From Lachnospiraceae bacterium (GTDB taxonomy: Bacteria > Bacillota > Clostridia > Lachnospirales > Lachnospiraceae), in the NCBI GenBank assembly GCA_024694785.1, contig JAILJL010000015.1:1-11333 (forward strand): 11,333 nt of DNA. Reading direction: 5' to 3'. Positions within the stretch are counted from its first letter, which is position 1, and the number at the start of each line of letters is the position of its first letter. Shown one piece after another: positions 1-6,409 of the stretch. The position numbers were made by a program, and so were the translations under genes. The notes beneath the pieces were generated by a model. The model was not told the origin of the DNA, did no database searches, and saw only the letters and a program-made list of their open reading frames with translations.

Positions 1-90
1 ATAGATTTCGATCCGGTTCTTGCGAACCTGTTCGTCAATGCATACGATAAAGTACATCAGTATCATTCGAGAGAAAGAAGAGTGTCTTAA
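1..90 (+). CDS. C-terminal end of an upstream gene, possibly an HD/HD-GYP domain protein (partial)
   Basis: Frame 1 is open from the left edge to a TAA at 88-90 and gives 29 residues beginning IDFDPVLANLFVNAYDKV and ending in a charged HSRERRVS tail. The FDP-x-L-x-x-x-F pattern followed by a helix resembles the last helix of HD-GYP and related HD-domain phosphohydrolases, where a phrase like 'FDPxxVxxFL' closes the domain. That resemblance is all that supports the family guess, because the catalytic HD and GYP motifs would lie outside the window. The stop lies only 4 bases before the ATG of the DNA glycosylase at 95, so the two are probably cotranscribed. That this is a real reading frame is moderately sure; the family is a weak inference. 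Confidence 0.55.
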   Translation: MDFDPVLANLFVNAYDKVHQYHSRERRVS

Positions 91-94
91 TTCT

Positions 95-892
95 ATGATT
101 ATTGAGATTAAGGATGATTTCGACCTTAAGAAGATCGCAGATTCCGGGCAGGCATTCAGAATTGCCGAAGTAAACGGATTCTACAGATTCATCCATAAGG
201 ATAATGTAATATACATAAAGAATATAGGAGGTCCCGCTTATGAAACAACAGGCGGGACTTTTAGTAATGAATACTTTGATATTGGGCGCAATTACAGCAG
301 TATAAAAGCGCTTACCGCGGGGGACGATTTCTTATCCAAGGCTGCCGCTTTCGGGCAAGGTATCAGAATCCTACGTCAGGACCCTTTTGAAACCATGATC
401 ACATTCATTATCTCGCAACGGAAGAGTATCCCTTCCATTAAAGCATGTGTGGAAGGCATCGCGAGAAAATACGGACATCCGATAAAAACAGAATTCGAAA
501 CCATATACAGCTTCCCGACACCGATTGAATTGTCGCGAGCAACGGAGGCTGAGCTAAGAGAACTAAAAACCGGTTATCGCGCGCCTTATATACTGGATGC
601 CGTAGCGCGGGTTACCGATGGCACACTTGATCTTGAAAAAATCGCCGGATTAAGCGATACAGAACTAATCGAAGAACTTAAAACCGTATGCGGAATCGGC
701 GACAAAGTAGCCAACTGTATCGGATTATTCGCATACGGGCGAACGGTACTTGCGCCTGTTGACACCTGGATTGGGAAAATTATGGATAATTATTATGGTG
801 GTGCCAATCCATTTAATAAATATGGCGACGTGGCGGGAATCATGCAGCAATATGCATTCTTCTATGCAGTCAATACAAAGTTAAAGCTCTAA
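95..892 (+). CDS. OGG1-like 8-oxoguanine DNA glycosylase/AP lyase (HhH-GPD family)
   Basis: This base-excision repair enzyme should remove oxidised guanine and nick the abasic site. From the ATG at 95 the protein is 265 aa. The N-terminal third (about 1-85) fits the OGG N-terminal domain. DPFETMITFIISQ at about 96-108 matches the start of the HhH-GPD domain. The helix-hairpin-helix GIGDKVAN (about 200-207) carries the lysine that OGG-type bifunctional enzymes use as nucleophile (K204), and APVDTW carries the conserved aspartate (D223). The spacing between them is that of OGG1. The frame is open back to base 20, but those 25 extra codons overlap the end of the upstream gene. The purine-rich stretch at 70-82, the match to the family N-terminus and the 4-base gap all favour 95. 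A hairpin at 883-910 ends the unit. AlkA-type specificity is the alternative, but AlkA lacks the lysine. Confidence 0.85.
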   Translation: MIIEIKDDFDLKKIADSGQAFRIAEVNGFYRFIHKDNVIYIKNIGGPAYETTGGTFSNEYFDIGRNYSSIKALTAGDDFLSKAAAFGQGIRILRQDPFETMITFIISQRKSIPSIKACVEGIARKYGHPIKTEFETIYSFPTPIELSRATEAELRELKTGYRAPYILDAVARVTDGTLDLEKIAGLSDTELIEELKTVCGIGDKVANCIGLFAYGRTVLAPVDTWIGKIMDNYYGGANPFNKYGDVAGIMQQYAFFYAVNTKLKL

Positions 893-910
893 CCTTACAG
901 TCAGAGCTTT
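883..910. terminator. Bidirectional hairpin between the convergent glycosylase and tdk genes
   Basis: Perfect 8-base arms AAAGCTCT (883-890) and AGAGCTTT (903-910) enclose a 12-base loop. The left arm overlaps the stop codon of the glycosylase gene, and tdk ends just beyond on the other strand. On the plus strand the run of T is short (TTTTG), so termination may be incomplete. It is the only hairpin between the two convergent genes. Confidence 0.55.
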
Positions 911-917
911 TGTCATA

Positions 918-1487
918 TTATTCCATCTGTTTTAATTTCCAGCAGCGATGACACATCGCAATGTAGCTGTCATTACCGCCGAGCATAACCTGGTCACCCT
1001 TGGTAATTATGCGACCGTTCGCATCGATTCTCGCATTAACAGTCGCCTTGGAGCCGCATGCACACACTGTCTTGATCTCGGTTATGGAATCTGCAATCTC
1101 CATAAGACGCTTAGAACCCGGAAAGAAATGCGTAAGAAAATCGGTACGAAGGCCAAAGCAAAGCACCGGAATATCCTCAGTGTCCACAAGGGTTCTAAGT
1201 TCGTCTATCTGCGCAGAAGTAAGAAACTGCGATTCGTCGGCGATTATTACGTCGAAGTGTCCCTTCTTCTTATATTCATCTATAATATTAACTTCCGGCG
1301 CGATTACATCCGCCTCTTCAACAAGACCGATTCGGCTCTTGATAAGATTCGCACCGTCCCTGGTATCGGTACTTGGCTTAATAAGCCATACCGTCATTCC
1401 CAATTCCTCATAATTAAACTTCGTGATAAGTGCCTGAGCCGACTTACTCGAGCCCATTGCACCGTACTTAAAATACAACTTGGCCAT
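918..1487 (-). CDS. tdk: Thymidine kinase (type II)
   Basis: Cytosolic enzyme of nucleoside salvage that phosphorylates thymidine to dTMP with ATP. The 189-aa length is normal for the type II family. Visible motifs, in order, are the P-loop GAMGSSKS (9-16), the DESQF segment (84-88) holding the catalytic glutamate E85, the lasso region with GLRTDF (112-117), and a zinc site formed by C142 and C144 plus C179 and C182 near the C-terminus. The start at 1487 is chosen because GGAGGGG (1494-1500) sits 6 bases upstream and the protein then begins MAKLYFKYGAMGSSK, as in homologues; a longer frame to 1547 would run through the promoter. It has its own promoter and stands alone, convergent with the glycosylase. 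Confidence 0.97.
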   Translation of the reverse strand: MAKLYFKYGAMGSSKSAQALITKFNYEELGMTVWLIKPSTDTRDGANLIKSRIGLVEEADVIAPEVNIIDEYKKKGHFDVIIADESQFLTSAQIDELRTLVDTEDIPVLCFGLRTDFLTHFFPGSKRLMEIADSITEIKTVCACGSKATVNARIDANGRIITKGDQVMLGGNDSYIAMCHRCWKLKQME

Positions 1488-1509
1488 ATATGTCCCCTCC
1501 GATATAATC

Positions 1510-1538
1510 ATTATATCATACTTTTTGAAAGCTATTAA
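1510..1538 (-). promoter_or_regulatory. tdk promoter (extended -10)
   Basis: On the minus strand a TATAAT (1510-1515) is preceded by TG one base away, forming the extended -10 TGATATAAT (1510-1518). The -35 with a 17-base spacer is weak, TTAATA at 1533-1538, which fits an extended -10 promoter. The ribosome site begins about 10 bases downstream of the -10, so the untranslated leader would be very short. Confidence 0.6.
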
Positions 1539-1634
1539 GAAAACCATATAATATACCTTTCATGTGTATTTTTATTACAGTTTTAAAAAGTATAATTTCA
1601 GGATTTCAGATGGTACTTTTAATGGTTTTAAGAC

Positions 1635-1663
1635 TTGAAAAAACGGCGCTTTTCTGCAATAAT
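1635..1663 (+). promoter_or_regulatory. Promoter of the lipoprotein-degV unit
   Basis: TTGAAA (1635-1640), a 17-base spacer and AATAAT (1658-1663) preceded by TGC form a sigma-A promoter with an extended -10. Transcription should start near 1670. The ribosome site GGAGG at 1681-1685 is then 8 bases before the ATG at 1694. The promoter is divergent from tdk, with about 100 bases between the two -35 regions. Confidence 0.65.
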
Positions 1664-1693
1664 AGACAGGTACAATAGAGGGAGGTACACAAA

Positions 1694-2290
1694 ATGAAAA
1701 GAAAAGTATTTAGCATTATCTTATGCCTTGCTTTGATATTAGCTCTTATGGCCGGATGCGGCGAAGCAAACGGCACAACAAATAACGCAACCAACAACGA
1801 GGAGAATAACAATACTCCTACTGATAATAACGAAGATAAGGATGATGACAACGACGGCGATGCCGATGATAACGGCGAAGGCGATGACGAAGACGATAGC
1901 GATGCTCACTATCCTTTCGTATTCCATCTTACTTACGCAACAGAAGAGGCACTTGCACCATATGCAAATTATGCAGAGGTTGTTGTTCACGATGACGATT
2001 ACAGCGTAAAGATTCTTGTTACGGTTGATGAAACTATAACCGATGTAAAAATTTATGCGCTTGAGTTCACTGATTTTGACACAGAGAATAACCAGCCGAT
2101 CTATAATAAGACATTGGTTGGGCAGTTCGACTCAATCACACCGGAAATGCCGCTTGTTATTCAGCAGACCTATGCTGAGTTCATGGCAACTTGCGGATTC
2201 TCATATGTTGATGCCAACGGTGGCGAGCATATGATTGGCATTACAGAAAGCGGCCTTAACGGCAATCCTATTCCGGGTAACATTCAGTAG
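1694..2290 (+). CDS. Small acidic lipoprotein of unknown function
   Basis: The 198-aa product starts with a positively charged n-region (MKRK), a hydrophobic stretch (5-20) and a lipobox ending AGC, with C22 as the predicted lipidated residue; it should be anchored on the outer face of the membrane. Residues 23-72 are low-complexity, first rich in Asn and Thr, then almost entirely Asp, Glu, Gly and Asn, like a flexible wall-spanning linker. Residues 73-198 form one beta-rich domain with alternating hydrophobic and charged residues, which I do not recognise. GGAGG at 1681-1685 supports the start. The degV gene begins 33 bases after its stop with no hairpin between, so the two are probably cotranscribed. 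Function is unknown; the acidic linker could bind divalent cations, but nothing proves it. Confidence 0.85.
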   Translation: MKRKVFSIILCLALILALMAGCGEANGTTNNATNNEENNNTPTDNNEDKDDDNDGDADDNGEGDDEDDSDAHYPFVFHLTYATEEALAPYANYAEVVVHDDDYSVKILVTVDETITDVKIYALEFTDFDTENNQPIYNKTLVGQFDSITPEMPLVIQQTYAEFMATCGFSYVDANGGEHMIGITESGLNGNPIPGNIQ

Positions 2291-2323
2291 AAGCGTTTTT
2301 CTTAAATCAACGAGGAAAAAAAC

Positions 2324-3172
2324 ATGATCAGAATATTTGCCGATAGTACGGCAGACCTGTCGCCTGAGCTTATTGAGCGATATAACGTAACAATAATTCC
2401 GCTTCATATCTGTCTTGACGATAGGGAATATAAAGACGGACTTGAAATCACGCCTGATGAGATATATAAGTGGGCTGACGAGCATAATACAACCCCTAAG
2501 ACGTCGGCGGTTTCGATGGAAGATGCGGAGAATGCATTTAAGCCTGTAATTGATTCAGGTGATGAGATTATTGCATTTACCATATCATCGAAGATGTCCA
2601 CGACTTACAATGTATTTAATATAGCCGCAGAGAATCTTAATGCGGCAGATAAGATTTCGGTTATCGATTCCGAGAACTTATCGACAGGTATCGGACTTTT
2701 AGTTCTTGCGGCTTATGATATGGTTAAGGCCGGAGAAAAGCGCGAAGATATAGTTGATGCGATTAACAAGCTTCGCCCGATGGTTCGCGCAAGCTTCGTA
2801 GTTGATACTTTGGTATATCTTCACAGAGGCGGTCGCTGCAGTTCGGTTGCAGCTCTGGCAGGCAGTATGCTTAAGCTTCATCCCGAAATTGTCGTTCGCG
2901 ATGGTGCAATGCTTGCAGACAAGAAGTACCGCGGTCGAATTGATACTGTTACACTTGATTATGTGCACGACATGGAATTAAGCCTTCTCGACGCAAGACC
3001 GGAGAGAGTTTTTATAACTCACTCGGGTGCAAGTGACGAAGTTGTAAGCAAGGTAAAAGAATACCTTCAATCATTGAAGTGCTTCAAAGAGATTCATATA
3101 ACACGCGCAGGCGGAGTTATTTCTTCACATTGCGGACCGGGCACTCTCGGTGTGCTTTTTATCGCAAAATAA
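2324..3172 (+). CDS. DegV family protein (fatty-acid-binding, FakB-like)
   Basis: DegV/FakB proteins bind a long-chain fatty acid and, in characterised systems, present it to the kinase FakA for phosphorylation and entry into phospholipid synthesis. The 282-aa length is typical. The N-terminal FADSTADL (5-12) is the family signature, PKTSAV (58-63) corresponds to the 'P-x-TS' ligand loop, and ISSKMSTTYN (87-96) to the usual SGLSGTY region, though the SGT is replaced. VYLHRGGRCSS (164-174) and HCGPGTLGVLF (269-279) match the C-terminal signatures. The ribosome site GAGGA (2312-2316) lies 7 bases before the ATG. It is the second gene after the lipoprotein and is followed by a strong terminator. 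No fakA is in the window, so a role in exogenous fatty-acid use is inferred from family only. Confidence 0.92.
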   Translation: MIRIFADSTADLSPELIERYNVTIIPLHICLDDREYKDGLEITPDEIYKWADEHNTTPKTSAVSMEDAENAFKPVIDSGDEIIAFTISSKMSTTYNVFNIAAENLNAADKISVIDSENLSTGIGLLVLAAYDMVKAGEKREDIVDAINKLRPMVRASFVVDTLVYLHRGGRCSSVAALAGSMLKLHPEIVVRDGAMLADKKYRGRIDTVTLDYVHDMELSLLDARPERVFITHSGASDEVVSKVKEYLQSLKCFKEIHITRAGGVISSHCGPGTLGVLFIAK

Positions 3173-3179
3173 TATAATT

Positions 3180-3209
3180 AATCGCCCTTAGGAATCCCTA
3201 AGGGCGATT
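3180..3209. terminator. Strong hairpin terminator after degV, convergent with the XRE gene
   Basis: A perfect 13-base stem, AATCGCCCTTAGG (3180-3192) with CCTAAGGGCGATT (3197-3209), encloses the tetraloop AATC. It is followed by a T-rich stretch on the plus strand and preceded by an A/T-rich stretch, so it can serve both convergent genes. Confidence 0.85.
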
Positions 3210-3220
3210 GCTTTATCTAT

Positions 3221-3469
3221 TTAATTCTCATCCTCAACTACCACCGCCGTATCCGATTCTTTGATCGGATCATATTCAAGTATGTCCCCGGGCTGGCATT
3301 TAAGCGCTTCACATATGGCTTCCAACGTGGAGAACCGTATCGCGCTTATCTTACCGGTCTTAATCTTCGACAAATTGACGTTTGAGACGCCCACCCTCTC
3401 AGAAAGTTCATTAAGTGACATCTTACGGTCGGCCATTACGCGATCAAGACGTAATATTATCTTGCTCAT
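3221..3469 (-). CDS. Small XRE-family regulator (YozG-like), partner of the DUF2975 protein
   Basis: An 82-aa Cro/CI-type DNA-binding protein. The helix-turn-helix falls at about 17-40 (MSLNELSERVGVSNVNLSKI), followed by ALKCQPGDILEY (55-66), the usual end of the single-domain YozG-type regulators, and then an acidic tail rich in Asp, Glu and Val. There is no ligand domain. The start at 3469 is set by GGAGG (3476-3480), 6 bases upstream, which abuts the stop codon of the DUF2975 gene (3481-3483); the two genes are therefore translationally coupled. In this family the small regulator recurrently sits with a DUF2975 membrane protein, and an effect of the membrane protein on the regulator is often supposed but is not established. 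An inverted repeat at the unit's transcription start is a candidate self-operator. Confidence 0.92.
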   Translation of the reverse strand: MSKIILRLDRVMADRKMSLNELSERVGVSNVNLSKIKTGKISAIRFSTLEAICEALKCQPGDILEYDPIKESDTAVVVEDEN

Positions 3470-3480
3470 AGGCTGCCTCC

Positions 3481-4161
3481 TTATAATGTCTCGTCAACTT
3501 CGCTCTGAAGCGCATATCCGTAATCAATAATGCAGTATACTGCCCAGCAAAGCAGGCCAACGATTGCACCTGACCAAATACCATTAGTTAAAAGTGCAAG
3601 TATAGAGATTACGATAAATACTATTCTTAATTTCTTCAAGATCTCCTCAGTGAACGGGCTATCACTTTCCTTAATCTTCTTAAAGATTCCCTCTACAAGC
3701 CAGAAGATAACCGCTACTACGCAGCACATACCTGCCGCAAAGATAAGTCCCGCAAAAGTTCCCCATCTTACGTAAGCATTAAGAACGCCTACTGCCTCAG
3801 GACCATACTCACCTTCAAATACTCCATCCAGGTGAATCCGCGAATTAATACCGCTTTCATCTGCAATCGCCTCTTCTATCGCACGCTTTACAATCGGGCC
3901 TAAAGGGCCGGAAAGTCTGCCATTCTCAAGCGAGAGAATCTCATTATCAAAAAAGTCAACATTGAAATTAATATTGGATAAACGCTCTTCCGGATTGCCA
4001 TTTCTAAAGCTTACGATCCTGTTACCAAAAATCGCAAATACAATAGATGCAACGAGGCAAATGCCCGCAGCTGCAATGCATATGATCTTGATTATCTTAA
4101 ACACTATCTCCAATATGTTACAACTCTTTCTTACCTGCGCTAACTTAATACTCTTATCCAT
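3481..4161 (-). CDS. DUF2975 family membrane protein
   Basis: A 226-aa integral membrane protein of unknown function. Four hydrophobic segments are visible: about 17-45, 133-160, 178-196 and 197-215. A long polar, acidic loop (about 50-130) lies between the first and second. The SPFTEE segment at 168-173 followed by a basic KKLR before helix 3 is the hallmark of DUF2975. Methionines also occur 3 and 23 codons further upstream; I choose 4161 because AAGGAGA (4171-4177) is 9 bases before it, whereas it would touch the ATG at 4170. The gene leads a two-gene unit with the XRE regulator from a consensus promoter at 4202-4230. The pair resembles YoaS/YozG of Bacillus. Confidence 0.9.
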   Translation of the reverse strand: MDKSIKLAQVRKSCNILEIVFKIIKIICIAAAGICLVASIVFAIFGNRIVSFRNGNPEERLSNINFNVDFFDNEILSLENGRLSGPLGPIVKRAIEEAIADESGINSRIHLDGVFEGEYGPEAVGVLNAYVRWGTFAGLIFAAGMCCVVAVIFWLVEGIFKKIKESDSPFTEEILKKLRIVFIVISILALLTNGIWSGAIVGLLCWAVYCIIDYGYALQSEVDETL

Positions 4162-4181
4162 AACTGTCATTCTCCTTCTGT

Positions 4182-4195
4182 AAGTTTTCGAACTT
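4182..4195. promoter_or_regulatory. Inverted repeat at the transcription start of the DUF2975-XRE unit (candidate operator)
   Basis: AAGTT (4182-4186) and AACTT (4191-4195) are inverted around TTCG. They lie just downstream of the -10, covering roughly +1 to +14 of the transcript. This is a suitable place for the XRE protein to repress its own unit. The arms are short, so chance is possible. Confidence 0.35.
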
Positions 4196-4201
4196 GAGCT
4201 T

Positions 4202-4230
4202 ATATTAGCACGGCATTTTATCTTTGTCAA
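4202..4230 (-). promoter_or_regulatory. Promoter of the DUF2975-XRE unit
   Basis: On the minus strand TTGACA (4225-4230), a 17-base spacer and TAATAT (4202-4207) form a near-consensus sigma-A promoter. Transcription should start near 4195, giving a leader of about 35 bases. Confidence 0.8.
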
Positions 4231-4236
4231 CTACTT

Positions 4237-4255
4237 TTTAATGTTTTTCATTAAA
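4237..4255. repeat. Inverted repeat between psuG and the DUF2975 promoter
   Basis: TTTAATG (4237-4243) and CATTAAA (4249-4255) are perfect 7-base arms around five T residues. The repeat lies 6 bases upstream of the -35 of the DUF2975-XRE promoter and 12 bases beyond the psuG stop codon. It is A/T-rich and lacks a U-tract on the minus strand, so it is a poor terminator; an operator role is possible. Confidence 0.4.
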
Positions 4256-4267
4256 TATTTATCTTTA

Positions 4268-5191
4268 TTACTTCATTTTTGAAAGTTCTACTGCTGTCCT
4301 GGCTGCGAGTGCAGCATTATTATAGACAAGCTGTATATTGGAATCGAGACTGTCTCCGCCTGTAATCTCTTTTACCTTGGCAAGTAGGAAAGGTGTTGTC
4401 TCCTTACCCTTAATTCCCTTGGCATTTGCCTCTGCTATCGCTTCGTCAATTGCTTTATTGATTACCTTCGGATCCATTGAATACTTCTCCGGAATCGGGT
4501 TGGTGACTAAGATTCCACCGTTCATTCCAAGCTCATGCTTTACGAATATAGTCTTCGCAAGTTCTGCAGGTGTATCTATCTCATAATCTACCGAAAGTCC
4601 GCTTGTTCTTGTATAGAAAGCAGGAAGCTCCTTCGTGCCGTATCCGATTACCGGTACTCCTTTGGTCTCCAGGTATTCAAGAGTAAGCGGTAAGTCAAGA
4701 ATCGCCTTAGCTCCCGCGCATACTACTGTTACATTAGTCATTGCAAGCTCTTCAAGGTCTGCAGAGATATCGAAGGTCTGCTGTGCTCCTCTATGAACTC
4801 CGCCGATTCCGCCCGTTGCGAAGATTTTAATTCCTGCCATCGCCGCAATAATCATGGTTGTAGCAACAGTTGTAGCTCCGTCCATTCCCTTTGCGACTAT
4901 TACCGGAAGATCGCGACGTGATACCTTGGTTACACCCGAACCCGTCTTACCGAGATATTCAATCTCATCACGACTTAAGCCTGCTTTTAATCTTCCGCCG
5001 ATTATTGCGATAGTCGCAGGAATCGCTCCATTATCGCGAATAACCTTCTCTACATTAAGTGCGGTCTCCACATTCTGCGGATACGGCATTCCGTGTGAAA
5101 TTATTGTTGATTCAAGCGCAACTACAGGCTTTCCGGCCTTGACGGCTTCAGCCACTTCAGGCGCTATATCCAGATATTTCTCAATCTTCAT
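4268..5191 (-). CDS. psuG: Pseudouridine-5'-phosphate glycosidase
   Basis: It cleaves the C-glycosidic bond of pseudouridine 5'-phosphate to give uracil and ribose 5-phosphate, the second step of pseudouridine breakdown. The 307-aa length is usual. ALESTIISHGMPYPQN (25-40), SGVTKVSRRDLP (85-96), GGIGGVHRG (127-135), DISADL (141-146) and CAGAKAILDLP (158-168) are the conserved blocks. E27, K89, D145 and K162 match, with a constant offset of 4, the residues I recall as E31, K93, D149 (metal) and K166 (Schiff-base lysine) in the E. coli enzyme. AAGGAG (5201-5206) lies 9 bases upstream, inside the end of psuK. The stop of psuK and this start are one base apart, so the two genes form one unit. No convincing terminator follows it. 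Confidence 0.96.
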   Translation of the reverse strand: MKIEKYLDIAPEVAEAVKAGKPVVALESTIISHGMPYPQNVETALNVEKVIRDNGAIPATIAIIGGRLKAGLSRDEIEYLGKTGSGVTKVSRRDLPVIVAKGMDGATTVATTMIIAAMAGIKIFATGGIGGVHRGAQQTFDISADLEELAMTNVTVVCAGAKAILDLPLTLEYLETKGVPVIGYGTKELPAFYTRTSGLSVDYEIDTPAELAKTIFVKHELGMNGGILVTNPIPEKYSMDPKVINKAIDEAIAEANAKGIKGKETTPFLLAKVKEITGGDSLDSNIQLVYNNAALAARTAVELSKMK

Positions 5192-5192
5192 A

Positions 5193-6290
5193 CTACTTTA
5201 CTCCTTTGATCTTTGCTCTATTTATTGCAACTTCATAACTCAATTCTTTATTGTTCGTCTCCGTTGTCTCTATTGTTACAGCAGCTGCTGCCATTCCAAG
5301 CTTAACGGAATCCGTCAGTGTCAGTCCCTTGCAATATCCCGTTGCAATTCCTGCAAATAAAGCGTCTCCCGCTCCCGTAGTGTTCACAAGCTTAGCTTTA
5401 ACAGGCTGAAGCAATCCTTCTTCTTCAGCGCTTTTATAATATACTCCTCTATTACCCATGGTGATTATTACCTGCTTAACGCCTGCATCAAGCAGCTTAT
5501 CCGCTGCGGCAGCCACGGTCTTACTGTCATCTATATCTATTGTCATTCCGGTCAAAGCTTCTGCCTCGATAATATTTGGTGTAATTGTATGGATATATTT
5601 AAGCACTTTCTTAAATTTGGATGCCTTGGCCGCAGATACCGGCTCTGCAAATATCGGAGCGGTTGTATGCCTTACTATTGCCTCTATCGTCTCTTCCGGA
5701 AGATTAGCATCAACAGCAACAAGAGTACTGTTCTCCATGAGATTTGTCTTGGTCTCGATGAATTCAGGCGTCATTTTCTTATATATGCTCATGTCATTGA
5801 TTGCAAGCTCCATATCTCCGTCTTCGCGCGTTATGTACAGATAGGTTGATGTAACATCATCATGTGAGATGAGACTATCATGAATGTCGATCTTAAGACT
5901 GTTACAGCTATTGATTATCTGCTTCGCATAGTCATCATCGCCAAATGCGGTAACAAGCTTCACGCTGTTATTTAACAGGCTTAAGTTATGGGCGATGTTA
6001 CGACCTACGCCGCCAAGGGAAGTGCGGACGCGACCCGGATTGGAGTCTTCTTTAACAAGCTTCTTATCCGGCGTACCGCCGATATCCATATTAACTGCAC
6101 CGAATACCGTTATGTATGACGGATCGTGCATTATATAGCCTTTGCCGATAATATATCCTTTCTTCATCATATTTGAGATATGTACGGCTGCTGCGGAGCG
6201 GGTAATACCAAGCTTCTCAGCAAGCTCTTCCTGAGATATCATCGGGTCGGCTGCTATTATGTCGTATATTTCTCGTTCTCTGTTTGTCAT
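5193..6290 (-). CDS. psuK: Pseudouridine kinase with N-terminal winged helix-turn-helix (PfkB family)
   Basis: It phosphorylates pseudouridine to the 5'-phosphate, the substrate of PsuG. The 365-aa protein is a fusion. Residues 1-54 are a winged helix-turn-helix (ISQEELAEKLGITRSAAAVH, 18-37, then a basic wing KKGYIIGKGYI). Residues 60-365 are a ribokinase-fold domain with VFGAVNMDI (62-70), GGVGRNIAHNL (93-103) and NTTGAGDALFAG (313-324), where D319 is the expected catalytic base. Coupling to psuG specifies pseudouridine rather than another sugar. The start at 6290 has GAGGTG (6297-6302) 6 bases upstream; a longer frame to 6365 would run through the promoter. HTH-PfkB fusions are known in Bacillota and in E. 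coli YeiI. That this HTH controls the psuK-psuG promoter is inference, supported by dyads at that promoter. Confidence 0.92.
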   Translation of the reverse strand: MTNREREIYDIIAADPMISQEELAEKLGITRSAAAVHISNMMKKGYIIGKGYIMHDPSYITVFGAVNMDIGGTPDKKLVKEDSNPGRVRTSLGGVGRNIAHNLSLLNNSVKLVTAFGDDDYAKQIINSCNSLKIDIHDSLISHDDVTSTYLYITREDGDMELAINDMSIYKKMTPEFIETKTNLMENSTLVAVDANLPEETIEAIVRHTTAPIFAEPVSAAKASKFKKVLKYIHTITPNIIEAEALTGMTIDIDDSKTVAAAADKLLDAGVKQVIITMGNRGVYYKSAEEEGLLQPVKAKLVNTTGAGDALFAGIATGYCKGLTLTDSVKLGMAAAAVTIETTETNNKELSYEVAINRAKIKGVK

Positions 6291-6307
6291 ATTGAACACC
6301 TCGATTA

Positions 6308-6335
6308 ATATTTGCTTACTCGTGTTAACAAATAT
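6308..6335. promoter_or_regulatory. Dyad over the psuK transcription start (candidate operator)
   Basis: ATATTTG (6308-6314) and CAAATAT (6329-6335) are perfect inverted 7-base arms separated by 14 bases, so their centres are 21 bases, two helical turns, apart. The predicted psuK transcription start is near 6330, inside the repeat. The palindrome TGTTAACA (6323-6330) lies in the same stretch. The position suits repression by a dimeric regulator, perhaps the HTH of PsuK itself. Confidence 0.4.
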
Positions 6336-6336
6336 A

Positions 6337-6365
6337 AATATACGCTCGGACATCTTATTTGTCAA
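6337..6365 (-). promoter_or_regulatory. psuK-psuG promoter
   Basis: On the minus strand TTGACA (6360-6365), a 17-base spacer and TATATT (6337-6342) give a near-consensus sigma-A promoter. Its leader is about 40 bases. It is divergent from the degV promoter at 6410, the two -35 boxes being 44 bases apart. Confidence 0.8.
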
Positions 6366-6377
6366 GTGTAAAAAAGC

Positions 6378-6409
6378 GCGTATTTCGGCAGTTTAATAAG
6401 AGAATACGC
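6378..6409. promoter_or_regulatory. Dyad between the divergent psuK and degV promoters (candidate operator)
   Basis: GCGTATT (6378-6384) and AATACGC (6403-6409) are perfect inverted 7-base arms spaced by 18 bases. The right arm abuts the -35 of the degV promoter. A further ATACGC occurs at 6340-6345, across the edge of the psuK -10. Three copies of the same hexamer in 70 bases around two divergent promoters suggest a regulator site; this is inference. Confidence 0.4.

Noticed and set aside
948..1538. Long open frames on the plus strand opposite tdk (948-1538 and 1000-1413)
   Set aside because: They lie wholly over thymidine kinase, whose motifs are unmistakable. They have no ribosome site, and their translations are Arg/Ser/Cys-rich without family features.
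1611..1679. A 22-residue open frame starting ATG GTA CTT upstream of the lipoprotein
   Set aside because: It has no ribosome site and lies across the promoter, mostly upstream of the predicted transcription start.
1835..1910. Repetitive GAT/GAC/GAA/GGC stretch that might be a tandem repeat
   Set aside because: It is codon-level low complexity coding for an acidic linker; no fixed repeat unit is visible.
1606..1990. Two minus-strand frames rich in Ile, Val, Ser and Leu opposite the lipoprotein start
   Set aside because: The apparent hydrophobic protein is the complement of the Asp/Asn codon run in the lipoprotein linker. The lipoprotein has a promoter, ribosome site and lipobox; the opposite frames have none.
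3239..3275. Short inverted repeat TCCGATTC...GATCGGA
   Set aside because: It lies within the XRE coding sequence, is imperfect and has no U-tract; likely chance.
4854..5360. Plus-strand open frame spanning the psuK-psuG junction
   Set aside because: It overlaps two confidently identified genes on the other strand and crosses their junction; it is a shadow frame.
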